Shown one piece after another: positions 25,119 to 33,620 of a stretch of 64,000 nt of DNA. Position 1 is the stretch's first letter; every line of letters begins with the position of its first letter. The DNA lies in assembly GCF_001570725.1 (NCBI RefSeq), contig NZ_BCNV01000008.1, positions 1-64,000 of the forward strand, in the 5' to 3' direction. The position numbers and the translations under genes were made by a program. This stretch comes from Paenibacillus amylolyticus (GTDB taxonomy: Bacteria; Bacillota; Bacilli; Paenibacillales; Paenibacillaceae). Under the pieces are notes generated by a model. The model worked only from the letters and a program-made list of their open reading frames with translations. It was not told the DNA's origin and ran no database searches.

Positions 25119-26504
25119 TTATTTCTGCCTGATCTGCAGTTTCAAAATCTCCTCCCGGATCACCTGCATCCCTTCCTCTATTCGCTGTTTGGGCACATTG
25201 GAAATGTTCAAGCGCAGCATTTGATCCTGCTGAGCTTGATATGTTTCTACTGGATAATATCGTTCTGTCGTATCAACGATGACTCCGCGCTTTTGAAGCC
25301 GGGAAACCAGAACACGAAGCGGCACATCACCTGCCAAAGGCAATACGGTATGCTCCCCTCCTGTACGAGGGGCGTCCTTAAACGGAGCAAAGTCTGGATA
25401 CGTATCCAGTTGCTCATGCACCGTGTGCATCCGGGCAGCATAGCGGTTACGAATCACTTTTCTGTGATGAGCAAACATTCCACTGTGCACATAGATCTCC
25501 AAAGCAGCTTGAGACAGAACGGACGTGTCGATATCGAGCATTTTTTTGTAAGCACCAAACGATTCAATTAGAGGCGAAGGTAGAACAGCTACACCAATAC
25601 GCAGACCTGGAAACAAAATTTTGGAGTAACTCTTCAGGTAGATGACCCGACCTTCCGTATCATAGGACCAGAGCGGGTCCTGTTTCGTATTGTCCTCCAA
25701 ATCGGCCAGATAATCGTCCTCAACAAGATAGACATCGTACCGCTGTGCTAACCGGATCAGTTTCTTTTTCTCAGCAACCGTTAACGATGTGCCAATTGGA
25801 TTGTGAAACCGCGGCATGACATAGAAAAACTTAATATCTCCCTCAGCAAACTGACCTTCAAGTGATGCCCAGTCTAATCCATCCAGGGCACGTCTCACAC
25901 CGGCAATCGGCACATTCAATCCACTGAGTAGCGAGGGCATATTGTGATACGTCGGTAGCTCCAACAATACTTTTCTCTTTCCATTGGGAAAAGGCATCAA
26001 TGCAAGTACAGCCAGCGCCTGCTGCACACCTGATGTGATAAAGAACTGCTCTGTTCTCGCAAACACCTGATAATCCGCAAACTGCTTCTGCAACAGCAGA
26101 ATAAGCGATGGTAATCCCTGATCTGTACCGTACATGAATAGCTCTGCCTGCTTCTTTTCCATCGCCTGATCCACACAATGACGAAAGTCTGCATAAGGGA
26201 ACACCCGCGGATCAGGAGCAGCCGAAGCGAAGTCCAGCGCTCCCTGCCAGTCCATATCCTGAGCACCTGTCCCGTTCTGTACAGCATAGTAGCCAGATTG
26301 AGGTATGGCGTACACCAAGTGCCGTTGCTCCAGCCACTCATATGCTCGAATCGCTGTACTTACACTGCATTGATATTGTTCTGCTACAACTCGAACTGCT
26401 GGCAGTCGAATGCCTTTATCTGCCCACTGGCGACGATCCTGCTGCTGCATCTGTTCCTGAATCCATTGCTTTAATGCTTCGGCAATCACTTCGTATTTTC
26501 TCAT
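25119..26504 (-). CDS. MocR-family transcriptional regulator (GntR HTH fused to aminotransferase domain)
   Basis: 461 residues. An N-terminal winged helix (about 1-75, with PAVRVVAEQYQCSVSTAIRAY) is joined to a fold-type I aminotransferase domain with the PLP lysine in YLKSYSKILFPGLRIG. MocR regulators sense PLP or amino compounds and usually control a divergent gene, here the DMT transporter. I start at the ATG at 26504 because GGAGAGGG lies 9 nt upstream; the ATG at 26513 lies directly on the Shine-Dalgarno sequence. An 18-bp palindrome in the divergent region is the likely operator. Confidence 0.92.
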   Translation of the reverse strand: MRKYEVIAEALKQWIQEQMQQQDRRQWADKGIRLPAVRVVAEQYQCSVSTAIRAYEWLEQRHLVYAIPQSGYYAVQNGTGAQDMDWQGALDFASAAPDPRVFPYADFRHCVDQAMEKKQAELFMYGTDQGLPSLILLLQKQFADYQVFARTEQFFITSGVQQALAVLALMPFPNGKRKVLLELPTYHNMPSLLSGLNVPIAGVRRALDGLDWASLEGQFAEGDIKFFYVMPRFHNPIGTSLTVAEKKKLIRLAQRYDVYLVEDDYLADLEDNTKQDPLWSYDTEGRVIYLKSYSKILFPGLRIGVAVLPSPLIESFGAYKKMLDIDTSVLSQAALEIYVHSGMFAHHRKVIRNRYAARMHTVHEQLDTYPDFAPFKDAPRTGGEHTVLPLAGDVPLRVLVSRLQKRGVIVDTTERYYPVETYQAQQDQMLRLNISNVPKQRIEEGMQVIREEILKLQIRQK

Positions 26505-26524
26505 TGTACCCATCCCTCTCCAAC

Positions 26525-26542
26525 AACTGTACCGATACAGTT
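26525..26542. promoter_or_regulatory. Candidate MocR operator
   Basis: AACTGTACCGATACAGTT has perfect 7-bp arms around CCGA. It lies about 20 bp upstream of the regulator start, in the divergent intergenic region shared with the DMT transporter. Symmetric CTGTA/TACAG elements are typical targets of GntR-type winged helices. Confidence 0.55.
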
Positions 26543-26672
26543 CAACCTTTTATCTATTGTAGCACGATGCACCCGGCAGTATATTGAATAAGGCCAGCAC
26601 ATGCCTCGAACCTGACATATTTCAGGATAATAAAAGTTATAACGCTATGACTACTGCATTGGAGGAGCATTC

Positions 26673-27608
26673 ATGAACACAACACACACTCGGGGATACG
26701 CTTATATCGCAGCTATTCTATACGCGGCTATTATAGGTCTATCTTTTCTATTTGTTAAAATGACCGTTACTGTTGCACATCCGATTGATGTGCTTGCCCA
26801 CCGATTCGCCCTGTCGCTGATCGTTGTCAGCATTCCTGTCATTTTTGGCTGGATCAAAATTCGACTTAGCCTTCGTGATCTGTGGCGAATTATTCCGCTG
26901 GGGCTACTATCTCCCGTCTTATTTTTTGCCTTTCAAGCCTTTGGGCTCGTATCTTCCAACTCATCGGAAGCCGGTATTATTCAGGCTATGGCCCCTGTAT
27001 TCACACTCGTTCTCGCTTCAGTTTTCCTGAAGGAACGCACATCCACGATGCAGAAGCTGTTCCTGCTTCTGTCTGTCGCTGGAGTAGTTTTTATTTTCAT
27101 GATGCAAGGAAATGGCATGTCTGTGGGTAACCTGAAAGGGATTGCATTATTGCTGCTATCCACAGTCTGTTTTGCAGGTTATGGTGTGCTTGCAAGACCA
27201 TTAACCCAGAAGTACAAACCAATGGAACTAACATGGGTCACATTAATGGTTGGCTGTATTGTATTTAACGCCGCTTCCCTGATCCGACATGCGTCCAGCG
27301 GTTCCATGATGGACTACATCAAACCACTTGGAGATGCATCCTATCTGGGTGCACTCGCTTATCTGGCGATACTATCCACCATGATCTCCACCCTGCTCGC
27401 GAGCTATGCCCTGACTCATCTGGAGGCTTCCCAAATGAGTGTATTCAGCAATCTGTCCACGCTCATCTCCATCGTAGGGGGCGCATGGATACTGCATGAA
27501 CCAGTGGGTAGCTACCACTATATTGGTGCATTGTTGATTATCGCTGGTGTGCTTGGCACCAATATGAGCGGTCGCAAACATAGGCTGGTCAGTGGGATCA
27601 AAGCGTGA
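26673..27608 (+). CDS. EamA/DMT-family transporter
   Basis: 311-residue protein with ten predicted membrane helices in two EamA repeats (about 10-145 and 155-300). Motifs include FLKERTSTMQK at the end of repeat 1 and ILHEPVGSYHYIGALLIIAG in repeat 2. DMT proteins export amino acids or other metabolites. The divergent MocR gene suggests control by, and possibly export of, an amino compound; the substrate is not evident. TTGGAGGAG precedes the ATG. Confidence 0.9.
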   Translation: MNTTHTRGYAYIAAILYAAIIGLSFLFVKMTVTVAHPIDVLAHRFALSLIVVSIPVIFGWIKIRLSLRDLWRIIPLGLLSPVLFFAFQAFGLVSSNSSEAGIIQAMAPVFTLVLASVFLKERTSTMQKLFLLLSVAGVVFIFMMQGNGMSVGNLKGIALLLLSTVCFAGYGVLARPLTQKYKPMELTWVTLMVGCIVFNAASLIRHASSGSMMDYIKPLGDASYLGALAYLAILSTMISTLLASYALTHLEASQMSVFSNLSTLISIVGGAWILHEPVGSYHYIGALLIIAGVLGTNMSGRKHRLVSGIKA

Positions 27609-27619
27609 TATGGATTAGG

Positions 27620-27720
27620 TGAAAGAAATTCTTATTGAGGGTACCCGTGAGGCCAGGAAAGCGGCCCGGGAAACGATGTTAGAGGTAAGAGAAGCCATGG
27701 GTATACGTTATTTTGACTGA
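27620..27720 (+). pseudogene. Frameshifted remnant resembling a tryptophanyl-tRNA synthetase C-terminus
   Basis: In frame from 27620 the sequence reads VKEILIEGTREARK; after a one-base shift near 27660 it continues AARETMLEVREAMGIRYFD and stop. Together they resemble the end of a bacterial TrpRS (E-G-x-x-x-A-R-x-x-A-x-x-T-M-x-E-V-R-E-A-M-G). There is an in-frame stop directly upstream, no other part of a synthetase nearby, and no good ribosome binding site. It is probably a relic of a deleted gene. The family assignment rests on memory of TrpRS C-termini. Confidence 0.4.
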
Positions 27721-27789
27721 CAGTATGAAGCGCTCCAATCACGTTAACACTGCTGAGGACAGTCTATTGGGAAAAGGGGACCCCTCAGC

Positions 27790-28896
27790 ATGAAGCGAAC
27801 ACAGCCTTCTTTCTTACAAGCCATGATGTTGATCATGTTGTCCGTTGGCTTGATCAGCCATGTTCTGATTATTCCTGCCCTTTTGGCTGCGGCCAAAAGG
27901 GATTCTTGGATTTCCGTCCTGCTATCGGCCGGACCATTTCTCGTATTTGCCCTAATGCTCGCTTATGTCTCTCGTTTTCTCCAGCATCAAACCCTGCATG
28001 AATGGCTAACATCCCGTCTCGGCAAACCCATTGGCCTGTTCTTTCGAGTTGGGAACAGTCTGTTTTTTCTATGCGTCATCTATTTCACCCTGCACGATAC
28101 GACCACTTGGGCCAAAACGAACTACCTGACAGAGACGCCAATATTGGTCACCAGCATTGCCTTGATGTCGCTCTGTGCCTACGCTGCGTATAAAGGTATT
28201 CGCTCGCTGGCATTTACGGCAGGATTGATCCTTCCACTGGTGGTACTGCTGGGCTTCTATGTGGCTATCGTGAATACCCAATACAAGGATTACAGTCGTC
28301 TGTTGCCCGTGCTTGAACATGGTTGGCACCCTGTTTTTAAAGGCATGGTTTACAGTCTTTCAGGCATGTTTGAACTGCTGTTCATCTGGTATATCCAGCC
28401 TCATCTCACCAAACGAATACGCGTATGGCAGTATCTGATGCTCGCAATCATTATTGTGGGACTGACTGTAGGCCCACTCATTGGGGCGATTGTGGAATTC
28501 GATCCTTTTGAGGCTGCCAAAATGCGATATCCCGCCTTTGAAGAATGGCGTATTGCCTCCTTGGGCAAATACATTGCCCAAACCGACTTCTTTTCCATCT
28601 ACCAGTGGCTCGCAGGGTCGTTCACCCGAATTAGTCTGGCCATGTATATTGTAATAGAAATATGGAATATTAAGAATTCTACCAGAAGGCTCATCAGTTG
28701 TATCTCGTTAGGTGTCTTCTTTATTCTAACCATGTTGTTCCCTATGGATGATATGACCTTTGAAAAGCTTCTGGTCGAATACATATTCCCGTTCAATCTC
28801 GTGTATCTGAGCGGACTTGCGATTATCGCAACGACAGTTGCCTTTATCCATTCACGCCATCAGAGGAGGAAACATCATGGAGCATCAAGCGATTGA
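27790..28896 (+). CDS. Spore germination receptor B subunit (GerAB/GerKB family), operon 2
   Basis: 368-residue APC-like membrane protein with about ten helices (QAMMLIMLSVGLISHVLIIP at the N-terminus, VIEIWNIKNSTRRLIS near 280). It is more diverged from the two B subunits of operon 1 than they are from each other: it lacks the REVGDF and FFERIE motifs and has ISVLLSAGPFLVFALML in the second helix. An ATG follows GGGAAAAGGGG. First gene of a B-A-C operon; its stop overlaps the A gene start by 20 nt. Confidence 0.88.
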   Translation: MKRTQPSFLQAMMLIMLSVGLISHVLIIPALLAAAKRDSWISVLLSAGPFLVFALMLAYVSRFLQHQTLHEWLTSRLGKPIGLFFRVGNSLFFLCVIYFTLHDTTTWAKTNYLTETPILVTSIALMSLCAYAAYKGIRSLAFTAGLILPLVVLLGFYVAIVNTQYKDYSRLLPVLEHGWHPVFKGMVYSLSGMFELLFIWYIQPHLTKRIRVWQYLMLAIIIVGLTVGPLIGAIVEFDPFEAAKMRYPAFEEWRIASLGKYIAQTDFFSIYQWLAGSFTRISLAMYIVIEIWNIKNSTRRLISCISLGVFFILTMLFPMDDMTFEKLLVEYIFPFNLVYLSGLAIIATTVAFIHSRHQRRKHHGASSD

Positions 28897-30346
28897 CACC
28901 ACGTCCCATGAAACACTGCTTGCCTCTTTGAAAGAGCAGTTCAATCCATGTGCAGATGTAGTAATTCAGACTTTTCCTGTTAAAGACGAATCCGATCAGC
29001 CTGTGATTCTGCTGTATTGCGACGGTCTCGTCGACGGTAAACAAATTAACCAATTTATTATTCCCCGTCTGGAACAGCATTCCCTGATCATTGAGGAATC
29101 CCATCCGAAAGAACTGGGATTAACATTAAATCCACTGGATGACCTCACAGATACTAATAAGCTTAATATGTTGATATTTAGCGGACAACTACTGATCATT
29201 TTCGGCAATGGCGTTCAGTCCTGCAGTCTGGATATTGCTGATATCCCTGGACGCAGTCCAGAAGAATCAGCCATTGAGACATCAGTTAAAGGGCCGCGCG
29301 ATGGATTTACCGAAGAACTCACCACGAACATTGCCCTTATTCGCAAACGAATGAAAAGCTCTTCGATGTGTTATGAGAAATACGTCAAAGGCAGTCGTAC
29401 CCAGACAGCCATTGGCCTTTTATATGTAAAAGATATAATCAATCCAGACATTCTGAAAGAAGCACGACATAATCTGGATCAGATTGAGATTGATGGCATT
29501 CTGGGTACCTCGATCATGGAAAGGGCTGTAATGGGAGGCGTTCGGAGTATCTTTCCGCTTACAGATAATACCGAGCGTCCTGATTTTGTTGTTGATTCCT
29601 TGTTAAATGGACGTTTTGCCGTTCTCATTGATGGTTCTCCTGTAGCGGTCATCGCCCCAACTACACTTTTCAATCAGTTGAAATCTCCGGAAGACGAAAG
29701 TACACCCTTTTTCATCGTTACCTTTGAACGAATCTTGCGCATATCCGGACTGCTGATTGCCTGTTTCTTCCCAGCCTTCTATATCGGCTTGACCAGTTTC
29801 AATGTGGAACAGATCCCGCTGCCTCTTTTGGCTACGATTGCTGGTACTCGGATGGGCCTGCCCATGCCAGTGACGCTGGAAGCATTTCTGATGATTTTTA
29901 TGTTCGAGCTATTTAACGAAGCCGGTCGCAGGTTGCCCCGTGCATTAGGCCAGACCGTGAGTGTGGTAGGCGGACTTATCATTGGGGATGCGGCTATTCG
30001 TGCAGGGATTACATCTCCCACCATCATAGTCACGGTAGCGATCTCATCCATCTCCAGTTATATTCTCGTGAACACCGTGCTGAGCGGGGCTACTGCCCAT
30101 ATCAGGATCTGGATGCTTCTCATCTCATCCGTCCTTGGATTATTCGGATTTATGATTGGACTATTCGCCCTGTTGGTGCACCTTGTATCCTTGGAGTGTT
30201 ATGGCGTATCCTATCTGGCTCCCGTATCTCCCTACATTCCCGGAGATTTCACTCAGGCCGTATCCATGCCGCCTTCCATGAAAAGAACCAAACGTCCAGC
30301 AGCACTTCATACCCAAGATTCCACTCGTCGGAGAAAAGGGCCATGA
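28877..30346 (+). CDS. Spore germination receptor A subunit (GerA/GerKA family), operon 2
   Basis: 489 residues from the ATG at 28877, which has AGAGGAGGAAA 6-8 nt upstream; the frame is open further upstream inside the B gene. It has the conserved VKGPRDGFTEELTTNIALIRKR motif (split here by variation relative to operon 1), NTERPDFVVDSLL, and the C-terminal helices with LPRALGQTVSVVGGLIIGDA. It is the paralogue of the gene at 13795 and forms a receptor with its B and C neighbours. Germinant unknown. Confidence 0.94.
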   Translation: MEHQAIDTTSHETLLASLKEQFNPCADVVIQTFPVKDESDQPVILLYCDGLVDGKQINQFIIPRLEQHSLIIEESHPKELGLTLNPLDDLTDTNKLNMLIFSGQLLIIFGNGVQSCSLDIADIPGRSPEESAIETSVKGPRDGFTEELTTNIALIRKRMKSSSMCYEKYVKGSRTQTAIGLLYVKDIINPDILKEARHNLDQIEIDGILGTSIMERAVMGGVRSIFPLTDNTERPDFVVDSLLNGRFAVLIDGSPVAVIAPTTLFNQLKSPEDESTPFFIVTFERILRISGLLIACFFPAFYIGLTSFNVEQIPLPLLATIAGTRMGLPMPVTLEAFLMIFMFELFNEAGRRLPRALGQTVSVVGGLIIGDAAIRAGITSPTIIVTVAISSISSYILVNTVLSGATAHIRIWMLLISSVLGLFGFMIGLFALLVHLVSLECYGVSYLAPVSPYIPGDFTQAVSMPPSMKRTKRPAALHTQDSTRRRKGP

Positions 30347-31500
30347 TCAGATGTACGTCCATGATTAGCCTACTTGTGGGGTGCTTGATCCTGCTAACGG
30401 GGTGCTGGGATTCCAAAGAGGTGCAAAGTATTAACTTCATCACGGCCATTGGAATAGATTACGTGGACAACCAGTACATTGCTTATGCCCAACTGATTGA
30501 CTTCTCCAGTATTGCAAAACAGGAAACGCCAACTTCCCGGGAGACAAGGGATATCTGGACTGGACGTGGCGAAGGGACAACTCTGAGCATGGCTATTAAC
30601 GACTTGTATGAAACGTCACAGCAGCAAACGCTCTGGACTCATGTTAAAGCTATTGTTTTATCCAAAAAAGCGCTAGATGGTCGACTGGAGGATATCTTTA
30701 ATACACTTCTTCATTCAGGTCAACTAAGATATACACCCTGGATCTACGCTACAGAGCATAACATTCCGGATATACTCTCTCCCTCTGCATTGTTGAACCA
30801 ATCCGCTCAAACCATTGAGTTATTTGAGCCCATGAGGCTATACAAACAGCATTCCGGTTACGAACCTATCCGGCTTCACCAGCTTCTCGATGGACTACGG
30901 GAGCCGGCTTCCGTCGTTCTTTTACCCTCGGTTTCAACGAGGAATGAGACCTGGTTCAACGGCGATAAAACTCCCCCCCTTGTTAGAATGGATGGGTTTT
31001 ATGTCATTTCCAAAGGCACAAGTCAGGGTAGAGTTGCAGGAGCAGACGCAGATGGTACACGATACGTAAATTATAAGAGCGTACATCAGTACCCACTATA
31101 CGTATATGGGAATGGTGGGAAAACTCCTGACTTAACCCTGATGCTTCGTCATCCCAAGACGAGAATCACGGCGAGAAAACAAGGAAATGGCGTCACATTC
31201 GATCTGGTTACCTCGGTCAAAAGCTCCATCACCGAAGATCACGGGGCTCCTCGGTCTCCACATGCCATGGAACAGGAAGCGGAGAAACAAATCGAATCCC
31301 AAATCCGAGATACGTTCGAAAAAACCAAGTCACGCAAGATCGATTCATACGGTCTGGCGGAACACCTCTATCGCCACAATCTTCCATTATGGCAACAAGA
31401 GGTCTCCCAACGTGCTGACCCACTGGAGCGTTTCAAGCTCGGTAAAGTAGAGGTTCATGTGGATATCCTTAATGCAAGCACGTATAAATACAGTAAGTGA
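30343..31500 (+). CDS. Spore germination receptor C subunit (Ger(x)C lipoprotein), operon 2
   Basis: 385 residues from the ATG at 30343, which overlaps the A-gene stop as ATGA and has GAGAAAAGGG upstream. It has a lipoprotein signal with lipobox LTGC, followed by WDSKEVQSINFITAIGID, the GerC family start. The remainder follows the C-subunit pattern (QTLWTHVKAIVLSKKAL; C-terminal KLGKVEVHVDIL). The longer upstream frame inside the A gene is spurious. Last gene of the operon, followed by a terminator. Confidence 0.92.
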   Translation: MIRCTSMISLLVGCLILLTGCWDSKEVQSINFITAIGIDYVDNQYIAYAQLIDFSSIAKQETPTSRETRDIWTGRGEGTTLSMAINDLYETSQQQTLWTHVKAIVLSKKALDGRLEDIFNTLLHSGQLRYTPWIYATEHNIPDILSPSALLNQSAQTIELFEPMRLYKQHSGYEPIRLHQLLDGLREPASVVLLPSVSTRNETWFNGDKTPPLVRMDGFYVISKGTSQGRVAGADADGTRYVNYKSVHQYPLYVYGNGGKTPDLTLMLRHPKTRITARKQGNGVTFDLVTSVKSSITEDHGAPRSPHAMEQEAEKQIESQIRDTFEKTKSRKIDSYGLAEHLYRHNLPLWQQEVSQRADPLERFKLGKVEVHVDILNASTYKYSK

Positions 31501-31508
31501 TTGTAATG

Positions 31509-31560
31509 AAAGAAGACCCGTACACCTGCAATAAATGCAAGGTTACGGGTCTTCTTTTTT
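31509..31560. terminator. Bidirectional terminator after germination operon 2
   Basis: AGAAGACCCGTA (31511-31522) pairs with TACGGGTCTTCT (31544-31555) and is followed by TTTTT; it also ends the ASRT-like gene on the other strand. Confidence 0.88.
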
Positions 31561-31589
31561 GTCTTAAATTTTTATACCAAGTGGCCATG

Positions 31590-32006
31590 TTATTCCAATG
31601 GATACGCCATGACACTCATCAATGCCAATTCAGGCTGGGTCGTATCCAAGCGACTGTACTGGATGATGACGGGGATGTTGCTCGAAACAGTGATCGCATA
31701 AGGTACGCCTGCCGGAATAGACTGCTCACCGGAGCGAAGCGATGCAGTACGAATATGCTTTGTTCTTCTCGCTGGCACTTCAGCTATAATATCTTCAAGT
31801 GGATCTCTGTCTTCATAATAGATCGTGATGTGCAACTCCGCATCTGTTGCACCTGTGTTTAATACGCAGATGCTCTCATGACTCTCCAGTGTGCCGCTAC
31901 TCTCCGGCGGGATATAGCCATCCGGAATCACCCAATAGGTGTGACCTGCAGCTGTTGGAGCCGTCTTATGGGCTGAAGTATCTTGTTTGGTCGGGTCCAA
32001 TGTCAT
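31590..32006 (-). CDS. ASRT-like protein (Anabaena sensory rhodopsin transducer family)
   Basis: 138 residues matching the ASRT family over most of their length: TYWVIPDGYIPP near residue 24, SHESICVLNTG near 43, ITIYYEDRDP near 60, VPARRTKHIR near 78 and the closing VIIQYSRLDT...MSVMAYPL. ASRT was found as the partner of a cyanobacterial rhodopsin, but most homologues occur without rhodopsin. The fold (a beta-sandwich tetramer) has been proposed to bind small molecules or sugars. No rhodopsin gene is present here. It lies next to the rhamnogalacturonan genes on the same strand. TTGGAGGA precedes the ATG. Confidence 0.88.
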   Translation of the reverse strand: MTLDPTKQDTSAHKTAPTAAGHTYWVIPDGYIPPESSGTLESHESICVLNTGATDAELHITIYYEDRDPLEDIIAEVPARRTKHIRTASLRSGEQSIPAGVPYAITVSSNIPVIIQYSRLDTTQPELALMSVMAYPLE

Positions 32007-32021
32007 TTGAGTATATCCTCC

Positions 32022-32290
32022 AATAATTAAATTAAAAACGTGGGGGCGCCTCGCGGGGCAGTCGCTTCGGCGGGCGGATCGGGCTGCGGGCCACTGTTGG
32101 CTCGGGATTTCTATTCATTCCCCTCAGTAGGGGAAATCCCGCTCCAAAGGCGGACGCTTCGCTCCCTCTACCCGATTCCGCCCTCCTCCGCTGCAACGCT
32201 CGCCGGAATGATTTAAAACATTATTGCCGCCGCTACTCGCTGGGCAACTTTGCTAGCTCGTTACTTCGTTTAACTCGCTTAATAATTAAA
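32022..32290. repeat. GC-rich intergenic element bounded by 10-bp direct repeats
   Basis: AATAATTAAA occurs at 32022-32031 and again at 32281-32290. Between them lie 249 bp of strongly GC-rich, non-coding sequence with a long hairpin: CGGGATTT and AAATCCCG around 32102-32150, with an inner TCCCCT/AGGGGA. The abrupt change in composition and the flanking repeats suggest an inserted element or a genome-dispersed intergenic repeat. No transposase and no clear terminal inverted repeats were found. Confidence 0.5.
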
Positions 32291-32299
32291 GACATGAAC

Positions 32300-33547
32300 C
32301 TACCGCAGATACATCTGCAACGGTTGCAATTGCAACTCGCGGATGGCTTCTGCCACCTGCTGTGCAAGGCGGGAGGCGCCGCGCTCCTGAAAGTGTGTGT
32401 TATCCTCCACGCCTGACGGGAAGTTCACATATTCGCCTGGCAGCACCCACATAAAGTCGTCCTTCGTCCCTTCCACTCCTGCCTGCTCGAACAGAAGACG
32501 GCTGCGCTCCGCCAGGTCGATCAGCGGAACATCTTCCTCTTCCGCCAGCTCACGCACGGCGATAATGTAATCGCCGTGTGTATCGGTCAATGTACCGTCG
32601 TCCGCGAAATAGCGCCGATGCACTGGGGTCACGAGCACTGGACGAGCCTTGGCTTCGCGGGCAGCGTCGATATACTTTTTCAAATATTCCTTATATGTTG
32701 TGAATGGGTCGGTCCCACGTTCAGGGTCCGGCTTCTCATCGTTATGTCCAAATTGAATAAACAAAAAATCTTCGGGCTTGATCCGCTCCATAATAGCACT
32801 GAGTCTGCCTTCATTGATAAAACTGCGGGAACTTCGGCCTGACTGAGCATGATTATCCACTGCCACATCATGTTTGAACTGTGCAGGCAACAGCTGGCCC
32901 CACCCGCAATAAGGATATCCACTCTCCGGCTGATCTGTTACGGTTGAATCGCCGGCAAGGAATACAGTCATGGTCTGATTCGCAAGGGTAATCTCTAACG
33001 CATTGATTCTTGGCGCAGGACCGGAGAATGACAGACGAAGTCTGCCGCCGCGAACAACCACCGAGAATCGAACCTCTGCACATTGCCCAGGAAGTGTACG
33101 AATGGTTGGCAGTACAAGCCTGCCCTCACCTGCTTTCACGCGGGTCACTGTCTCAGCCAATTCATCACCTGCAACAAGTAAAACTTGATAGGTTCCATCG
33201 GGAACATCCACGATGAAGGATGCTTTGAGCGGAATACAGAAGCTCGAACGCAATCGGGCAGACATGGTTGTCTGCCCCGGATTGTTATGATGTTGTCTCG
33301 TGGAATTCGGCTCATCGTCATCTCGGATGCGTTGTTTCTCATACACCAGAGAACCTGCTTCGAATCCATATCCTCCACGTTCCCCATATGCGGTGGTTGC
33401 ATTTACTTTCAGATAATCCCCTGCCTCATCTGCTCTTCCCGAGTCCGGTCCAAAGTTAAACTTCCAGCTGGTCACGGACACTGCCTGGCCCTCTGCCGCT
33501 GCCTCCATGGCAACGGCCTGACTCTGACTACCCTGGGCTTTATTCAA
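32300..33547 (-). CDS. Rhamnogalacturonan acetylesterase (SGNH/GDSL, YesT/RhgT-like) with N-terminal binding domain
   Basis: 415 residues. The N-terminal 165 residues begin with FNFGPDSG and continue YEKQRIRDD, a carbohydrate-binding-like beta domain common in these esterases. The SGNH hydrolase follows, with block I VFLAGDSTVTDQ, NHAQSGRSSRSF, block III FGHNDEKPD and block V DNTHFQ, giving catalytic Ser, Asn, Asp and His. It removes acetyl groups from pectic rhamnogalacturonan I. No signal peptide is seen, so it probably acts on imported oligosaccharides in the cytoplasm. Start is TTG with AAGGAGG 9 nt upstream. It follows the importer genes on the same strand. Confidence 0.88.
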   Translation of the reverse strand: MNKAQGSQSQAVAMEAAAEGQAVSVTSWKFNFGPDSGRADEAGDYLKVNATTAYGERGGYGFEAGSLVYEKQRIRDDDEPNSTRQHHNNPGQTTMSARLRSSFCIPLKASFIVDVPDGTYQVLLVAGDELAETVTRVKAGEGRLVLPTIRTLPGQCAEVRFSVVVRGGRLRLSFSGPAPRINALEITLANQTMTVFLAGDSTVTDQPESGYPYCGWGQLLPAQFKHDVAVDNHAQSGRSSRSFINEGRLSAIMERIKPEDFLFIQFGHNDEKPDPERGTDPFTTYKEYLKKYIDAAREAKARPVLVTPVHRRYFADDGTLTDTHGDYIIAVRELAEEEDVPLIDLAERSRLLFEQAGVEGTKDDFMWVLPGEYVNFPSGVEDNTHFQERGASRLAQQVAEAIRELQLQPLQMYLR

Positions 33548-33620
33548 AAGCGATAACCTCCTTGGTTAACTTTCGTAAACGTTCATTCGGGCGAAGATAC
33601 GAAGATACATTGAATCTTGC

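Noticed and set aside
28817..28876. Upstream extension of the operon 2 A subunit
   Set aside because: The extra 20 residues overlap the B gene further and have no ribosome site; AGAGGAGG clearly serves the ATG at 28877.
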